NCBI GenBank assembly: GCA_030248065.1
Contig: JASAMV010005179.1
Coordinates: 42,374 to 106,373 of the forward strand
Direction: 5' to 3'
From: Rhynchonema sp. JSB1_4
Taxonomy: Eukaryota; Nematoda; Chromadorea; Monhysterida; Xyalidae
DNA length: 64,000 bases
The notes below the pieces were generated by a model that saw nothing but the letters and a program-made list of their open reading frames with translations, ran no database searches and was not told the DNA's origin. Positions 35,428 through 48,700 of the stretch are shown piece by piece. Made by a program: the position numbers and the translations under genes. Position 1 is the stretch's first letter; each line of letters opens with the position of its first letter.

Positions 35428-37266
35428 GTACTGATTCTGGTTGGATATTTTAATAACTCTAATAAACTGTGCAGAAGTTGAGAGCCAGTGCATTCCGTCA
35501 TGTTAGTGTTTCATTTACCAATGTGACAAATTATACCCACGGATAATGACAACATGCATAAAAACAAAGTCTATTCTCGACCAATATAGTAGTGTGGTGT
35601 TCATGTTCAACTCATGGCGTCTGGTCCGAATAAGTCGACAAAGTCGCCGTTATGTGCATCGCGTGTTTAACGATCACAAGCAATGCAATAAATTTTGTTG
35701 AATGAGGTTTTTACTGTTATTATTGATGATTAGGTGGACGTTGATGACGTTGACGTGTGCATGTGCACATGGTCCCGTGATCCCACCGTTGACTCATGTC
35801 AGTGGTTCGAAATGTACGTTATATAAGAGAAAAAATGGCGTGGAGAGCGATTTGAGAGGCGAGAGGGAGAGATACCGCGTCCGCGTACCATTTTCGGAAA
35901 TTGAGCACGGGGTTCTATTTTTTTCAATTTGGGGGGAAATTAGTGCACCTCCCTACTTATTCGGAGGGGAATTAGTCTACCGTATTGTCGGAAATAGAAC
36001 CCGGGGGGTCTATTTTTTCACTGGGGTCATTTTGGGAGGGTTCAATTTACCGTAAAACCTAAAATACAAGAGGGGCTGTATTTTTGTCACTGACCCTTTT
36101 TAGGGGGGCTGTATTTTTTTGGGGGGGGGGCTGTATTTTTTCGCTGCCCAAAATCTCAAAAAATGTTCCCAAAAATGCCCCTCAAATAGAGTTCTGTCAG
36201 GATGTTACTGGTCATTATTGAGTGTTTTTAGGTGCAGATCTTCCATAAAAGGCTTTACGTCACCATATACTCAACCACAAACGTTGTACATAATGTGTCG
36301 TATGCAAGAACTTGACTTTACGACCCCCAAGCGGGGAATTCCAAGTTGGGGGAGGGGCTGTATTTTTGGGGGGCTCTATTTTTTCACTGACCCCGTTTAG
36401 GGGGGCTGTATTTTGGGGGGGGCTCTATTTTTGGGGGCTCTATTTTAGGGAATACTGTATGGGGGGTCAATTATTGGGGCGGTTATATTTTTCATTTGGC
36501 CCCGACGAAAAAAATCATTGTTAATAATGCCCATAAAAATGGCTTGTTTTCGGTATTTTCTAACTTCAACAGCCCCCTATCCGCCCCGCCGTGGTACCCT
36601 ACCCGCTCCGATTTTTACCCCCAAAATGCCCATTTTTCGGTCAAAAATGCCCAAATTTCGACCGAAAACCCTGAAAAGTGCAAAAAATCTCGCGCTGCGC
36701 GCGATATACCTATGCACGTTTTAGTACATAAAAACAGGCACACGAAAAAACTTGTGTTGTACCCTACCACCCGCCCCGAAAAATCTTCCCCCTCCCCTCC
36801 CCCCCAAACCGGATTCCCCCCAAAATCCCAGGTACACTACCCCCCTACCCGCCCCGATTTTTTCCACCTATGTACCCTACCCGCCCCGCAAAAGTAGCCA
36901 CAGCACTGCCTGGGGGGAAGGGGGGAGACCCAAAATCAGGAAAAAGTCACTTTTTGGTCATAAGAGTCATAAAAAGGGTATTTTGGCGATTTTTGAGAGC
37001 ATTGACCTGAAAATCACACATTTTAGGCCTAAAAATGGCCATTTTAGGCAAAAATTGGGGAAATTAGTGTACCCGGAGCCCGGAGGGGAAATTAGTGTAC
37101 TAGTGTACCTTGGTCGGGGAAACTAAACTAGTGTACCTTATGGGGTCCCCCTCCCCCCAGGAACTAGTACACTGATTCCACACAGAATAAACACATTAAA
37201 AATTTTCACCCAAAAACCTAACCCACCCCCAGCCCCAACCCCCCCCAAAACTCTCGCCTAGGTACA

Positions 37267-37696
37267 TACCGTAAAAACCTAAATAGAAGGGGGCTCTATT
37301 AACTCACTGACCCCATTTTGGGGGGCTCTATTCCGGGCGGGGGGCCTCTATTAATTCACTGACCCGAACCTGAAAAAATGTTCTCAAAAATACCCCAAAA
37401 ACCCCTAAAAAGTGGTTTGAAATGATGTTTTTTCGCTTGCAATCGCATTTATTCGTGTCTATTGGTCAATAAGAGGCGTATTATGTGCTTTGAACGAACA
37501 ACGAACGTGCATAAATGTACCTGTGGACCTGTGCACCACTATGAAGTGTTAATACACTACTGTATAGGGGATGTTACTTAGGGGGGGCTCTATTCCGGGG
37601 GGGGGGCTCTATTAACTCACTGACCCCTTTTTGTGGGGGCTGTATAACGGGGGGGGGCTCTATTCCGGGGGGGGCTGTATTTAGGTTTTTACGGTA
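37267..37696. mobile_element. MITE with TACCGTAAAAACCTAAATA ends
   Basis: The inverted ends (TACCGTAAAAACCTAAATA and complement) match over about 19 bp. Next to each end lie GGGGGCTCTATT and AACTCACTGACCCC tags, repeated. It has no coding sequence. No target duplication recognised. Confidence 0.7.
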
Positions 37697-38056
37697 ACCC
37701 CCCCAGGCCATCGGCTCTGGTACAGTAGGTAGGTATCCCCCTCCAGAGCGCGGTACAGTAGGTATCCCTCCTCCAGAGTACCTCCAACACTGGTAATGTT
37801 CGAAAAAAATTTCCCGGAAAAATTGCCGGTAATTTATTTTTCCGACAGAACGTGTTTTTTCGTCTGAAAATAGCGAAAATTTTTCTTGAGGATTGGAACC
37901 TATGCTACAAAATCGCTTTAAAAATGCCGAAAACAGCTGAAAGCGACCATTTTTCATGCCTTGAAACACGCAGGCGGGGTTTAACTAACAAACCACAAGC
38001 AAAGCAAAAATTGCTCAAAAGTGGGTGTTTTTTACTTCGGAATTCCTTAAGTACTG

Positions 38057-38402
38057 TAAGGTTCTTCGAGGGCACGCGTTTGCGCAAGACCAGTGACACG
38101 TTGCTGTTTCGGCCCGTAACGCCTGACAGCTTAGGTGATCCGGGCCAGTCGTCAGAGACGAAATCACCGGGTGTACACCCCAAGGCAACCCAGTCATTGA
38201 ATGCAAAATGACCAGTGCACGTTATTTGCCTTATGTTTCAATGGGACTATTTAGTCTCTTGGAGCATGTGGCATTTTGGGGTGTACACCCGGTGATTTCG
38301 TCTCTGACGACTGGCCCGGATCACCTAAGCTGTCAGGCGTTACGGGCCGAAACAGCAACGTGTCACTGGTCTTGCGCAAAGGCGTGCCCTCAAAGCACCT
38401 TA
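38057..38402. mobile_element. Foldback element with 125-bp arms
   Basis: 38057-38182 and 38277-38402 are near-perfect inverted copies (for example GCGCAAGACCAGTGACACG and CGTGTCACTGGTCTTGCGC) around a loop of about 94 bp. It is inserted in sequence that also occurs uninterrupted near 39480. Confidence 0.75.
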
Positions 38403-38534
38403 CCCTCTGACCAATAACATTGGTATTGTTTGCTTCAATGCAGCCCTCAAGGCAACCCAGTCATCCTTAAGTACTGGTAATTTATTTGGAAAAAAAGGTT
38501 TTTCCGAAAATATAAATTGTAATTTAGTCACTAT

Positions 38535-39384
38535 AGGAGATACTGTACCTTGGCGCTTTAAAAAGGGAGGTACCGCCAAACCCCACCCCAAGCCCAAAGG
38601 TACAGTATCTCCCCCTCGCCTGTGCGGTACGTGCCCCCCCGCGCTGAGGTACAATATATCCCCCTCTCTGGTACGGTGTCTCCCCCAATTTTTCCAAAAT
38701 TGCACCCCAAATGTACCCTTTTTTGTCCAAAATGGCCAAAATCGGGTCAAAATCGACGAAAAGTGCAAAAATTTGCGCGCTCCGTGCGATTTATGCACAT
38801 TTTAACCTATGAAAATTCTCGCGAAAGTAGTATGGCAGTGTAGTTCCTGGAGGGGGGTCACCCCCTAAGGTACACTAACCGCCGCGACCAAGGTACACTA
38901 GTACACTAACCGCCGCGCCAGGTACACTAACCGCCTCAATTTTTGCCCAAAATAGGCATTTTTAGGCCTAAAATAGGCATTTTTAGGCCCAAAATGGGTG
39001 ATTTTTAGGTAGATGTTGTCAGAAATCGCCAATATACCCTTTTTATGAAGAATTTTTTCCAAAAAGGGCCAAAAATCGGTCAAATTTTCTACCTCAAAAA
39101 GTGACTTTTTCCTGGATTTGCGTCTTCCCCCCCCTTCCCCCCAGGGAGGTACACTAACCGCCGCACGGAAAAAAGGGGTAGGTACACTAACCGCCGCGCC
39201 GGACCAGGAACTACACTGTAGTATGGTACAGTATCTCCCCCTGCCCCTACCCCTAAAATTTCTCCCCCACCCCCCAATCGGATTTCCCCCACTTACTTGT
39301 GGGTACAGTACTCAATGTGCAGTATCTCCCCCTCTTTTTGGCCGCAAGGCGCAGTATCTCCCCATCAAAATTAGCCACAGCACT
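38535..39384. mobile_element. hAT-like MITE with GTACAGTATCTCCCC tag, hosting another MITE
   Basis: The tag and its complement (GGAGATACTGTACC) recur near both edges. The right end reads TTAGCCACAGCACTG, matching the CAGTGCTGTGGCTA end of the element at 44960. The left end is unclear. Its middle is interrupted by the element at 38836-39218. Confidence 0.55.
38836..39218. mobile_element. hAT-like MITE with GCGGTTAGTGTACC tag, nested
   Basis: TAGTATGG is duplicated exactly at 38828-38835 and 39219-39226. Perfect inverted ends CAGTGTAGTTCCTGG ... CCAGGAACTACACTG. It is in inverse orientation to 30338-30739 and similar throughout. Confidence 0.9.
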
Positions 39385-39760
39385 GGCTGAAAGCGACCGT
39401 TTTCGTGCCTGAAACAAGCAGGCAGGGATTAAATTATAAGCAAAGCAAAAATTGCTGAAAAAATGGGTGTTTTTGACTCGGAATTCCCTAAGTGCTGGTA
39501 ATTTTTCCGAAAACATAAAAATTACCGTATCTTTAGTCACCAAAGATCGGTTCCGACCATTTATTCGTCGTGCGTTGCGCGACGGTGACACTTCATTCCA
39601 GGTGCGGAATTAGCTAAACGTTGGGTGGTAACTGCTCGGGAGGGAGAGCACTCAGGACTGGGAGTGGCTAAATTTAATGGTGCTGCCTGTTTAAAATATA
39701 TTCATAAACAATTGGACATCTTTCAGACGCAAGAGATGATGGGCATTGTGCCTTGGAAAG

Positions 39761-42700
39761 ATGTCGAAGCCGGACAAATTCGTACCACCAAGCGAAACAA
39801 AATCAAAAGCTCGACAAAAAATTAGGTCGTCAGGATCAGTCGAGCTCGAGCAAAAAGATGACGGTGATGTTGTCTCGGGATCGAAAACGAAGACGCAACA
39901 ATCGAACAGTAAGATTCCAAAAGTGAAGAAAACTGGTGCTGCAAATGCGAACTCTGGTCGAGCTCGTCCGATCACAAGCAACTCCGCCCGGAATGCGCCC
40001 AAAACGGCTGCGATCGGCCGTCGCGTTTCGTCCGATGGCGAAAATCGAGGTCCGACGAACCCGAAATCAGCAGAAGCCGATCAGAAAAAACTCGATGTAC
40101 AACTAAGACTGGTCACTTCATTCGTCAAGCGTGCGCGAAAGACTGGCGAGTTGAATCTGAGCAAGAAACGCTTGACAGTCGTTCCAGACGTCGTTTGGCA
40201 GATCAACCGAAAACCAGGTTGGTCGGCCTCGTGGTTGTTGTTGTGCGTTGGAGTGTTTTGCTATTATGGCTTGGGTTGGTTTGAGGTTGGTATGAAATCA
40301 CCAGGACCCGGTCCCCAGAAACCGAATTACCTTAGTCTAAACCTGAACCAAAACTTGCAGATGAACGAACCTGAGCCTAAGCACAAACGTATTCCTGAAT
40401 GTAAAGGATGCGAGAGTATGACAAGCCTGCTGTTTCCGAAACAGAGAGCTGCTTGTATGTCATGATTCAAAGCAGTGGTGTCGTTGGGAAATCAAAAAGT
40501 CAGGATACCGGATACCCAAAATCCAAAATTTTCGGATACCGGATACCCAAAATTAAAAATCTCGGATACCAGGGGGGTTGCTCCCTAAAATAAAAATCTC
40601 GGATACCCAGGGGGGTTGTTCAAAAAAGGTCAATTTTTTAGAGGAAAATTGAGCAAAATCGGTGCTGGAAGCGCAAAAAATGGTAATTGTAGGGGTTATG
40701 CTTGCGCGAGCAAGCGATTTTGAGCATTTTGGATGTAAGAATGGGCGATTTTTACGCCTTCCGGAAAAATTTTAGGGTAGGATACCCCTGGACAAAAAGT
40801 CAGGATACCGGATACCCCTGGGTGAAAAAATCAAGCTACCGGATACCGGATACTAGGGGGGTAACTCCCCTTCCCCCCCCCAACCACACCACTGATTCAA
40901 AGTGAAAATGTGCGTCGTCAATAAGAATACCTTCCCACCAGACAGTGTAGTTCCTGGGTTGGGGAGGGGGTCCCCCCGGGTTCGTCTGTTCCCCCTCCAT
41001 GGTACGCCTGCCCCCTGTTCCCCCTCCGGGTTCGTCTGCTCCCCGAATTTTTGCCTAAAATGGGCATTTTTAGGCATAAAATGAGTGATTTTAGGCCAAT
41101 CGCCAATGTCGTCAAAAATCGCCCAAATATCCTTTTCAGTTAGTTTTTTCTAAAAAGGGGAAAAAATGAGTCAAATTTTCGACCTCAAAAAATGACTTTT
41201 CTCCAAATTTGGTCCTTCTCTCCCCCTTCCCCCAGGTGGGTACGTCTGTTCCCCCTCCGAAAAAAGGGGGCACCGCCTGTTCCCCCTCCGGACCAGGAAC
41301 TACACTGCCACCAGCACCAGATATGTGTCAGCTGTCAGGCAGTCAAGGGCCTGCAGCCGTCAGTTTTTTTGGTTGCAGCCGAACCCGAGCTGAGCAGTTT
41401 CACATTCGTGCCCCTCGACACCAGTGGCAGCAGCAACAGTGCCAAAACTGCGCCAATGGTTGTGCGTCCAAAGGGTGATGATAATGATGAGGAGTGGTGG
41501 GCGTGGCTGCCGTTGCACACGCTCATTCTGTCGCACAATCAGTTGACCAACATTGATGCACAGGTTTGCAGGGCTCAGAATTTTTAGAATTGTCCCTTCT
41601 TTTTCATTGCGTCGTTGTTTTTGTTCAGTTTAACCGTCTTTGTTTTTATTTTTTTATGTTCTGGGCGTTTGCGTTTCAATTGGAATAAGTCTGAAACGGG
41701 ATCACTGAGAATATCATAGTATCACCGAATGACTGACAAATCTGCGTTAAGAAAACAACATAATATATCACTGCATTTCACCCACTGCTGCTTCCAAAAA
41801 TTGCAAGTTGTGGTAGCTAGCACCAGGTGGTCTGACAGACTGAACATCAGGCAGCCAGCTCGCCCTGCCTGACGAAATGCAGCACTACTGCATTTAGTGT
41901 TTTTCACAACAAAGTATCTAACGGTGAAATCCTGCGCAGATTTCAATGTTAACTGCGATGACAACATTGGACTTGTCGCATAATTGTATCGCTGTCCTCC
42001 CTGAAGAGATTAGCGAATGTACAGCCCTTCAACAGCTGATTCTCAGGTTGGTTGTTGCATTTTTCATCTAAAGAAAGTTTTTATTGCAGGTTAGTGCTTC
42101 CTTGTTTCTAACGTTTTGTTTTTTCCATATGTTGGTGAAACTGCACTCGTTGCTGCAATGCAACTCTTTATTTCTTGTGTTGCATTTATCTGATGGTAAG
42201 AGATGACGCAAATTGGCAAACATAATTATTTTCTGGACAGCATGCAACGCAGTTGCGACTTGCGAAGCAAACAAGCGAAATACTGGCTGTTCGCGTCCAG
42301 ATGTTCATGTCAGAGCGCATCCCAGATGCCCAGATCGCCGCTTATGCAAGCAGGACTAAACTATCCTAGATAAATGGCCCGCCGGCCGTTTCTGTACCAT
42401 CAATCCCACATAACCGGGTTCACTCTCGCAAACAATACGGTACTTTGTTTTTCAAACCATGCTCCGGGCTCGGCTGCTGACTCACACCTTGCGTGCAAAA
42501 AACATTGTTTGCATGCTGATACTGTGAAAGTGCATGTGGAGTCCAGTTTATGCCTCTTCTTTCACTCGCTCAAAAACTACTTGCCCGGACAGTTTTGTCA
42601 GGGACTGTATTGTCGTGAGGCCGATTTACGTCTTTTCTATCCAGGCTCGCTTCCACAGTGCCATCCCCACTGTCATGGTTACCAACCAATTATGCACTCG

Positions 42701-45700
42701 AGCTGGCTGTCAACTGGGTATCGCGTGTTGGCATAAGCCATGACGCAGGTTCAAATTCATGCACGAGGTTGCATCAAGTCCGAGTAAATCCGGACTACCC
42801 CTTCAAGTTGTATTAGTTGACAGATCGTGGTCTGACATGACAATAACGAACAGTATATATATTTTGCTCAAGTCTTGTAGATTAACCGATCTGGTTCTGC
42901 ATAAATTAGGTAATATGTATCAGTCCAGGCCAGATTCAAGCATTGCTGAGATTCGTTTGCGCTAACTTTATTTTTATTGCTCCCACTCGTGTCAAACTGC
43001 ATTTGCATATTCAATTCGAAATCGAGGCTCGGTGAATATGTATTGATTTTTGTTCATTAATGAACAGAGGCGATACAGGCACTCGCTCGCGAGGTGGAAT
43101 GCAAAGGTTACAGAAATGATTCGTTTATCGTTTTGTTGATGTTTCCCTATCATATCCCTATCAACCTTACCGTCGGTTTGCAAGCGTATCTCTTCTCCCT
43201 TCCAAAAAATTCCGGGAGACTGAGTGATGGTGCGTATTGTAACACTCATCCTCATCCGCTTGTCGGTCATGCATCGATGACGCTAAAAGTGAATATCTAG
43301 CTGTTTTTTCGTTTTGTCCGTCGATGCTCGCTCGAAAACGAAAACAACGACCAATCAGTCATACCTGACTGTGCTTGACAGACCTGTTGACATATTAAAA
43401 TCACCCAGGCCACGCCATCTGCTTGTTGCTGCGATTCAGTTGTTTGTCCCGCCGCGAAGCAAACAGCGCACCATACTAATAATGGTAATGGTGATATTCG
43501 TAATAACCCCCCAATGCCATCGCCTATGTGTGTTACATGAACGAGCCAGCCCGGACAACGGTGGCGTGGTGCGGTTGGTTGTTGTTTTGCAAAAATCGAG
43601 CGAACCCACCAGCCGCTGCCCGGGCTCAGGCCGCTGCTCGTGTGTGTGTGTGCACTGGTGTACATCATACATTAGTTCGCGTGCGCGTGTGTCACCACGG
43701 CAAGCGTGGTCGACGGGCGGAGAGTGCTTTTGCCCTGCCGAGCACAGCCTGTATCGAATAACTACTCTCACACCATCTTCCTTCAACTGAGAGCAGTCGA
43801 TGTTTTTTATGCGCCCCGTGCCGTGCGCGCTCACAATTGTGTGCGTGTGTGTGTGTTGGTGTAGTGTTGTTGGGCCGACCAGCCGTCACGTCGCTGTGCC
43901 CTGCTCTGCTCATAGGTACATGTGGATTGCAACACTTATATGTAAAGTCAATCTGTGTGGAGGTGTTTGTCGCAGTTAGCGCCTTGTGGTTGTGATGTGC
44001 TTGTGGTGGCCAGCCTAGCCTGATACCCCACAGTCCCCGCGCCCTCTCCTGCCATCTGTGATCACAATGATTTATTGTGCACGGCCTGAAATGGAAGTTG
44101 TTTACTCACTTGACTTGATGCGGTCGCTATTCGCCTGCTTGTGTTTTTTTCAAGTTTTGACGCCGCTTCAGATGAGCATCTCTAAATTTTTATTGATCAA
44201 CTCGGAAAAAGCCGCGTGGTTATGTTGCCTTTCAAATTATGACGTCCAATGTCACGTGGTCGCGACACACACAGTCCGCAGCGTTTTTGCGCGGCTTACC
44301 TCAGCGAACCATAATATTGTTGTAGCTGTGGGTAATATTGATCATAACTCACACCCGTCCGTGCAGCACCCCCTTCGTATTAGCATCGTGGACCTTCGCG
44401 CATATTTGAACATTAACGCTAGCTACCCACAGGCAGCGCTCAGCTGCATAGTAACTATCCAACATGGGCTGTTTCTGCGGTTGTGGCGACTAACTTTTCA
44501 CGGTGAAAAAAAAACAACTTCATTGTTTTTGAGCATGCAGCTGCAGGCAGCACAGTTCGTTTTGTGCTGTTTGAAGCTTTAGTTCAGCTGGGAACGCGAC
44601 GCGTGGGCACATCATACACATATACAGGCAGATGGACAGGGGAATGAGAGACCATTCTCTACCAGGGTGGCGCTATAGCTTCACGTTTTAGCAGTCGTCG
44701 GCCTCTCGCGGTTCATAAAAGCATATATACATAGTCGTCCTTCCTGAACAATAGTGTATTTCTATGAGCAAAGGAGCTCAGCTGAGCCCAGATGCGTTGT
44801 TTTTGTCTCTTTTCATTTAATTTCAGCCTTACCGTCCTGAGTTCAGTCGATAAATATTCCCAGATCATGTGCTGAGCTGAGCTGCTCTATTGTTTGTACG
44901 TTACTACACCTTTTACTAAGTTCCAAGCAAGGTGGGCCCAGTAGACGTTCAGTGATGACCAGTGCTGTGGCTACTTTTGCGTGGCGGGTAGGGTACATAC
45001 GTAGGTGGAAAAATCCGGGGCGGGTAGGGGGGTAGTGTACCTGGGATCTTGGGAGAAAATCCGGTTGGGAGGGGGGGAGATTTTTCGGGGCGGGTAGGGT
45101 ACAATACAAGTTTTTTTGGGTGCCTATTTTTATATGCTATAAAGTGCATATATCGCGCGTAGCGCGCGATTTTTTGCACTTTTAAGGGTTTTCGGTCGAA
45201 ATTTGGTCATTTTTGACCGAAAAATGTGCATTTTGAGGGCAAAAATCGGGGCGGGTAGGGTACCAGAGCTGGGCGGGTAGGGGGTAGGGTACCGGAGCGG
45301 GGCGGGTAGGGGGTAGTGTACCAGGCCGGTGCGGGTAGGGTACCATTGGGGGACTCCCCCTCCCACCAGCCACACCACCGGTGATGACTAGGCTTTTTTT
45401 CAAAACGGAGTGCTTACCGAGAACTTACTCCTCACTGGCTCATTGAAGTTCTACTGGCTCCTGCCTCATTTGCCAAAATCTACTGGCTCATTTCAAATCC
45501 CTGCTGGCTCAATGTTGTTGAGGCATCATCATTCCTTGCAGAAATTTCGCAAAGATCTTTTGCTTTTGCATTTTACGCAGTTACCAACCGAATGCTTGCA
45601 TTGTTATGCATTCTTCGTTTTCAACAACAAGTCACAATCACGTGTGGGCAAGATTTTTTCGAATTCATAAATCAATGCTTGTCTTGGTTATGGTTGGTTT

Positions 45701-48700
45701 GAGTACAATAAAGTGCGTGGACCACTCAAGTTGCCGTCGTTCGGCTCTGGTTCCAAAGCTGTCAACAGCAGAATACTCGGCGCCGTGTTACGCATCATTG
45801 ATATGGCCAGTTCCCATGGTGCAGTATTGCAACGAGTGTTATTCGGCGGTCGCTTGTTTACGAAGGCTGTGCGCGTGTTTTGGAGATGACAAATTGCTTT
45901 TATCGGATAAAGACACGTGGAGTGGGTTGGGTGTGTACTTGTTTTCGTCATTGTTCCCGGCTCGGGCCAAATTCTAAGGCTGCTTTCACAATGCATGTGG
46001 GTTGCGGCTTGCGGTTCAGATCGGTCCCCAACCCGCACGTTGCACTGTGAAAGCACAAAAATGCGGGCTAGGCCGTGACCCGCAACCCGCACGCAGAGTT
46101 GCTTTCACAATGCTGTGTGCGAGTTGCGGGTTAGATTGGCGCGCATCCCGCATTTTATCGGTTAGAACTAATTCTATTTTTTGCGGGTTTATATTGTCAG
46201 TGCATGTTCTGATGATTGTTATTCGTTGGCCCATTGGTCTGGGAGCTCGAGTTTTCATTTGTTTTCGATGCCGCAGAATTCAATAATCTGTATGCCAAAC
46301 GTCAAATGTTTAGCTTTCTTAGTATGAGGTTTACGTTTGCTAGTAGTAGTTCAGCAAACAGAGCAAAGCAAATTTTCCAAAACAAACCATAGCATTTTAT
46401 TTTGCCTCCCGAACAGGTCTTCGGCGTGGAAAAGTCTGGGGGTCTATGTGGAAAAAGTTTATCCGCTTCTGAAAACGTGCGGTTTGGTGTAGATTACAGT
46501 TAATTTCAGTAAGTTACATTGACCCGCAGTCCGCACTTTTTGCTTTCACAATGCGGGTTGGGATTTGCGAGTTGCGGGCTAGATGCGATTAGAACCGAAT
46601 GTCTGGCCGGCAACCCACATTTGCTTCGTGAAAGCTGGCGCGAAAGTATTTCACGGCCCGGTTTCTTTGACCCGTAACCCGCGACCCGCATGCATCGTGA
46701 TCGTGAAAGCAGCCCAGTCTAAAGGGTTGGTTGGTTGGTGTCTTGGTAATGCTGGTGGAATACGATTGATAATGTTCGTGCACGGGAGCTGTTAGAATGC
46801 TAGGGACACGTAAGTGCCTCGCAAACTTTGCGTGTTCGATCTCGATCATAGTGTGCAAGTGCAGTTCTATCAGTTAGGCTGCCTTCACAATGCATGCGCG
46901 TTTGCGCGTCACATTTTTGACGCGCATTGGTGTTCACAATGCAAATTCGATGCGCAAACGCGCACGCGCATGCGCAATGCGCATCTGTGTTCACAATGGA
47001 CGTGCGCGTTTGCGCATCAGATTAGAATAGCGTGTGCATGAAATTCGGAATAGCTGTTTTTTGCATTTTCATGTCAGGGAACTTTCAAAACTTTGTATTG
47101 GGCAAAAGTAGAGCAGTAGTGTAAAAATCAAAAAAGTTGGGCAAGCTATACTGAGCCAGAGCCTTATTCGGAAATGGCCTAATTTGATGTGGAGTGTGGA
47201 CCCATTGGGAATCCAGAGTCGGAACGTAGGGGACCTGCAAGTGTGCAAACAGCATTGCTTGTTTACTTATGGGGCCCTTATGTATGAAGGTATATGAAGG
47301 TATAAGGCAAACTACGCCAACACGAGCCCGATTTCGGAGGTGGTGAACTTGCAAAACGCAAAGAAAGAGAAAATCATCATGCTCCACGTTGTATTCCACA
47401 ACGTGTAACGTTTCCCAAATCAGCAGCCACGTCTGAATGTTTCACCATTTTGCCAGCTCCGAAATCGGGCTCGTGTTGGCGTAGTTCGTAAAATGTCATA
47501 ACAAATGTTACACCCATACTTAAACAAATTTAGGCATGTTGTTTGCTGTGAAAGAGTGACTTTTGAAATAAAACATAGACAATGGCTGAGCGATAAAATA
47601 ACTAACGTAAATTGATCGTAACAGGTCGCCAGACCGTTTTTAAAACATAATTTGTTGAAATAAGTGTTTTTTTGCTTCGGGCACGTCGGGCAGACCAAAC
47701 GCGCACGCAAAATTAGAACCAATCATAATCGTATTTTTGCGCGTTTGCGCGTCAAAAACGCGCAAACGCGCAAATGCATTGTGAACCCACAAATGCGCGT
47801 CAATTTGACGCGCGAATGCGCAAACGCGCATGCATTGTGAAGGCAGCCTTACTGAAGCCAACTGGCCCTCCCGTACGACCAAGCTGTTGTTTGCTTGTGT
47901 GCGTGCTTGGTTGGTTGGTTCCTGTGTTGTTTGGTACCACGCCGTTCTTACCCACCTCCCCCCGTTTTGCCTCAATCACTTGCTGCCAGCAAAGGCAAAC
48001 ATTGTGAATGGTCGAAATGCCTGAATTTTCAAGGCGATGGCCACTTACACGGTTGAAATTCAATGCTTTCCTTGTTCTCTCTTTTCACCGAAGCTACAAC
48101 ATCTCCACCTGCCTGCGTACCTCAATTTTCTACATCCATATTGCTGTGCGTATGTATCCGTTCCGCTTTACCGCAGATATTTGCGCGCGCTCGGTCCCAG
48201 ATTGTAAGCGTGCTTACTGTATGTGTTTTTATTGCCACCGTTGCTGCTGCTGCTGCTTACTAGCTGGCCCGGTCCGGCTAATAATGCCTCGGTCGGTGTG
48301 CTTGCGCATACTTTTATGCACGGATTTGTTGAGATCCTTTAATGGCGAATTGGCTTCAATGGTTTTTGGGTTCTGTTAGTAATTTTGATCCAGCGTCAAA
48401 AGACCCGCCAATTTTACATGAGCGTGATGTTGTGTCGCAAACTGCATTGCGTGACGTGACGGGCCAAGCCATTATCAGACAATGTCAATGCTATTAACGC
48501 TCTGCTACTCACTGTGCAAATGTTAGTTAAGCCCACCAAAATCACGCCAATTTGATGGGTCATCGAGGAACTTCGCATATAGACTCGTACCTGGTAGTTT
48601 TTCGCTGTGTAGCTGAAATGAGCAAATCGCATGATGCACTTCTGAATTCTGAATGCTCGAAAATACATAGGTGTAAACTAGTATAATACCGACAGCGGCC

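Larger units (their letters stand above)
35428..39760. other. Repeat-dense intergenic block
   Basis: No host gene seen. 35890-36050 and 36450-36575 hold pieces of the 29900-31053 family. 36570-36910 is a truncated GTACCCTACCC-tag element ending AGCCACAGCACTG. 36911-37184 is a fragment of the TAGTGTACC family ending CCAGGAACTAGTACACTG. Named elements follow as separate entries. Direct repeats about 37918-38058 and 39380-39510 share GCTGAAAGCGACC and AAGCAAAGCAAAAATTGCT. Confidence 0.6.

Noticed and set aside
44058..44582. 174-codon ORF in LRRC40 intron 3
   Set aside because: No recognisable family, no supporting exon structure, many Cys and irregular composition; most likely chance.
24341..45380. 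Regularly recurring short tags that might suggest a CRISPR-like or satellite array
   Set aside because: Tags are inverted at the two ends of discrete elements with target duplications, without regular spacers, in a eukaryotic genome.
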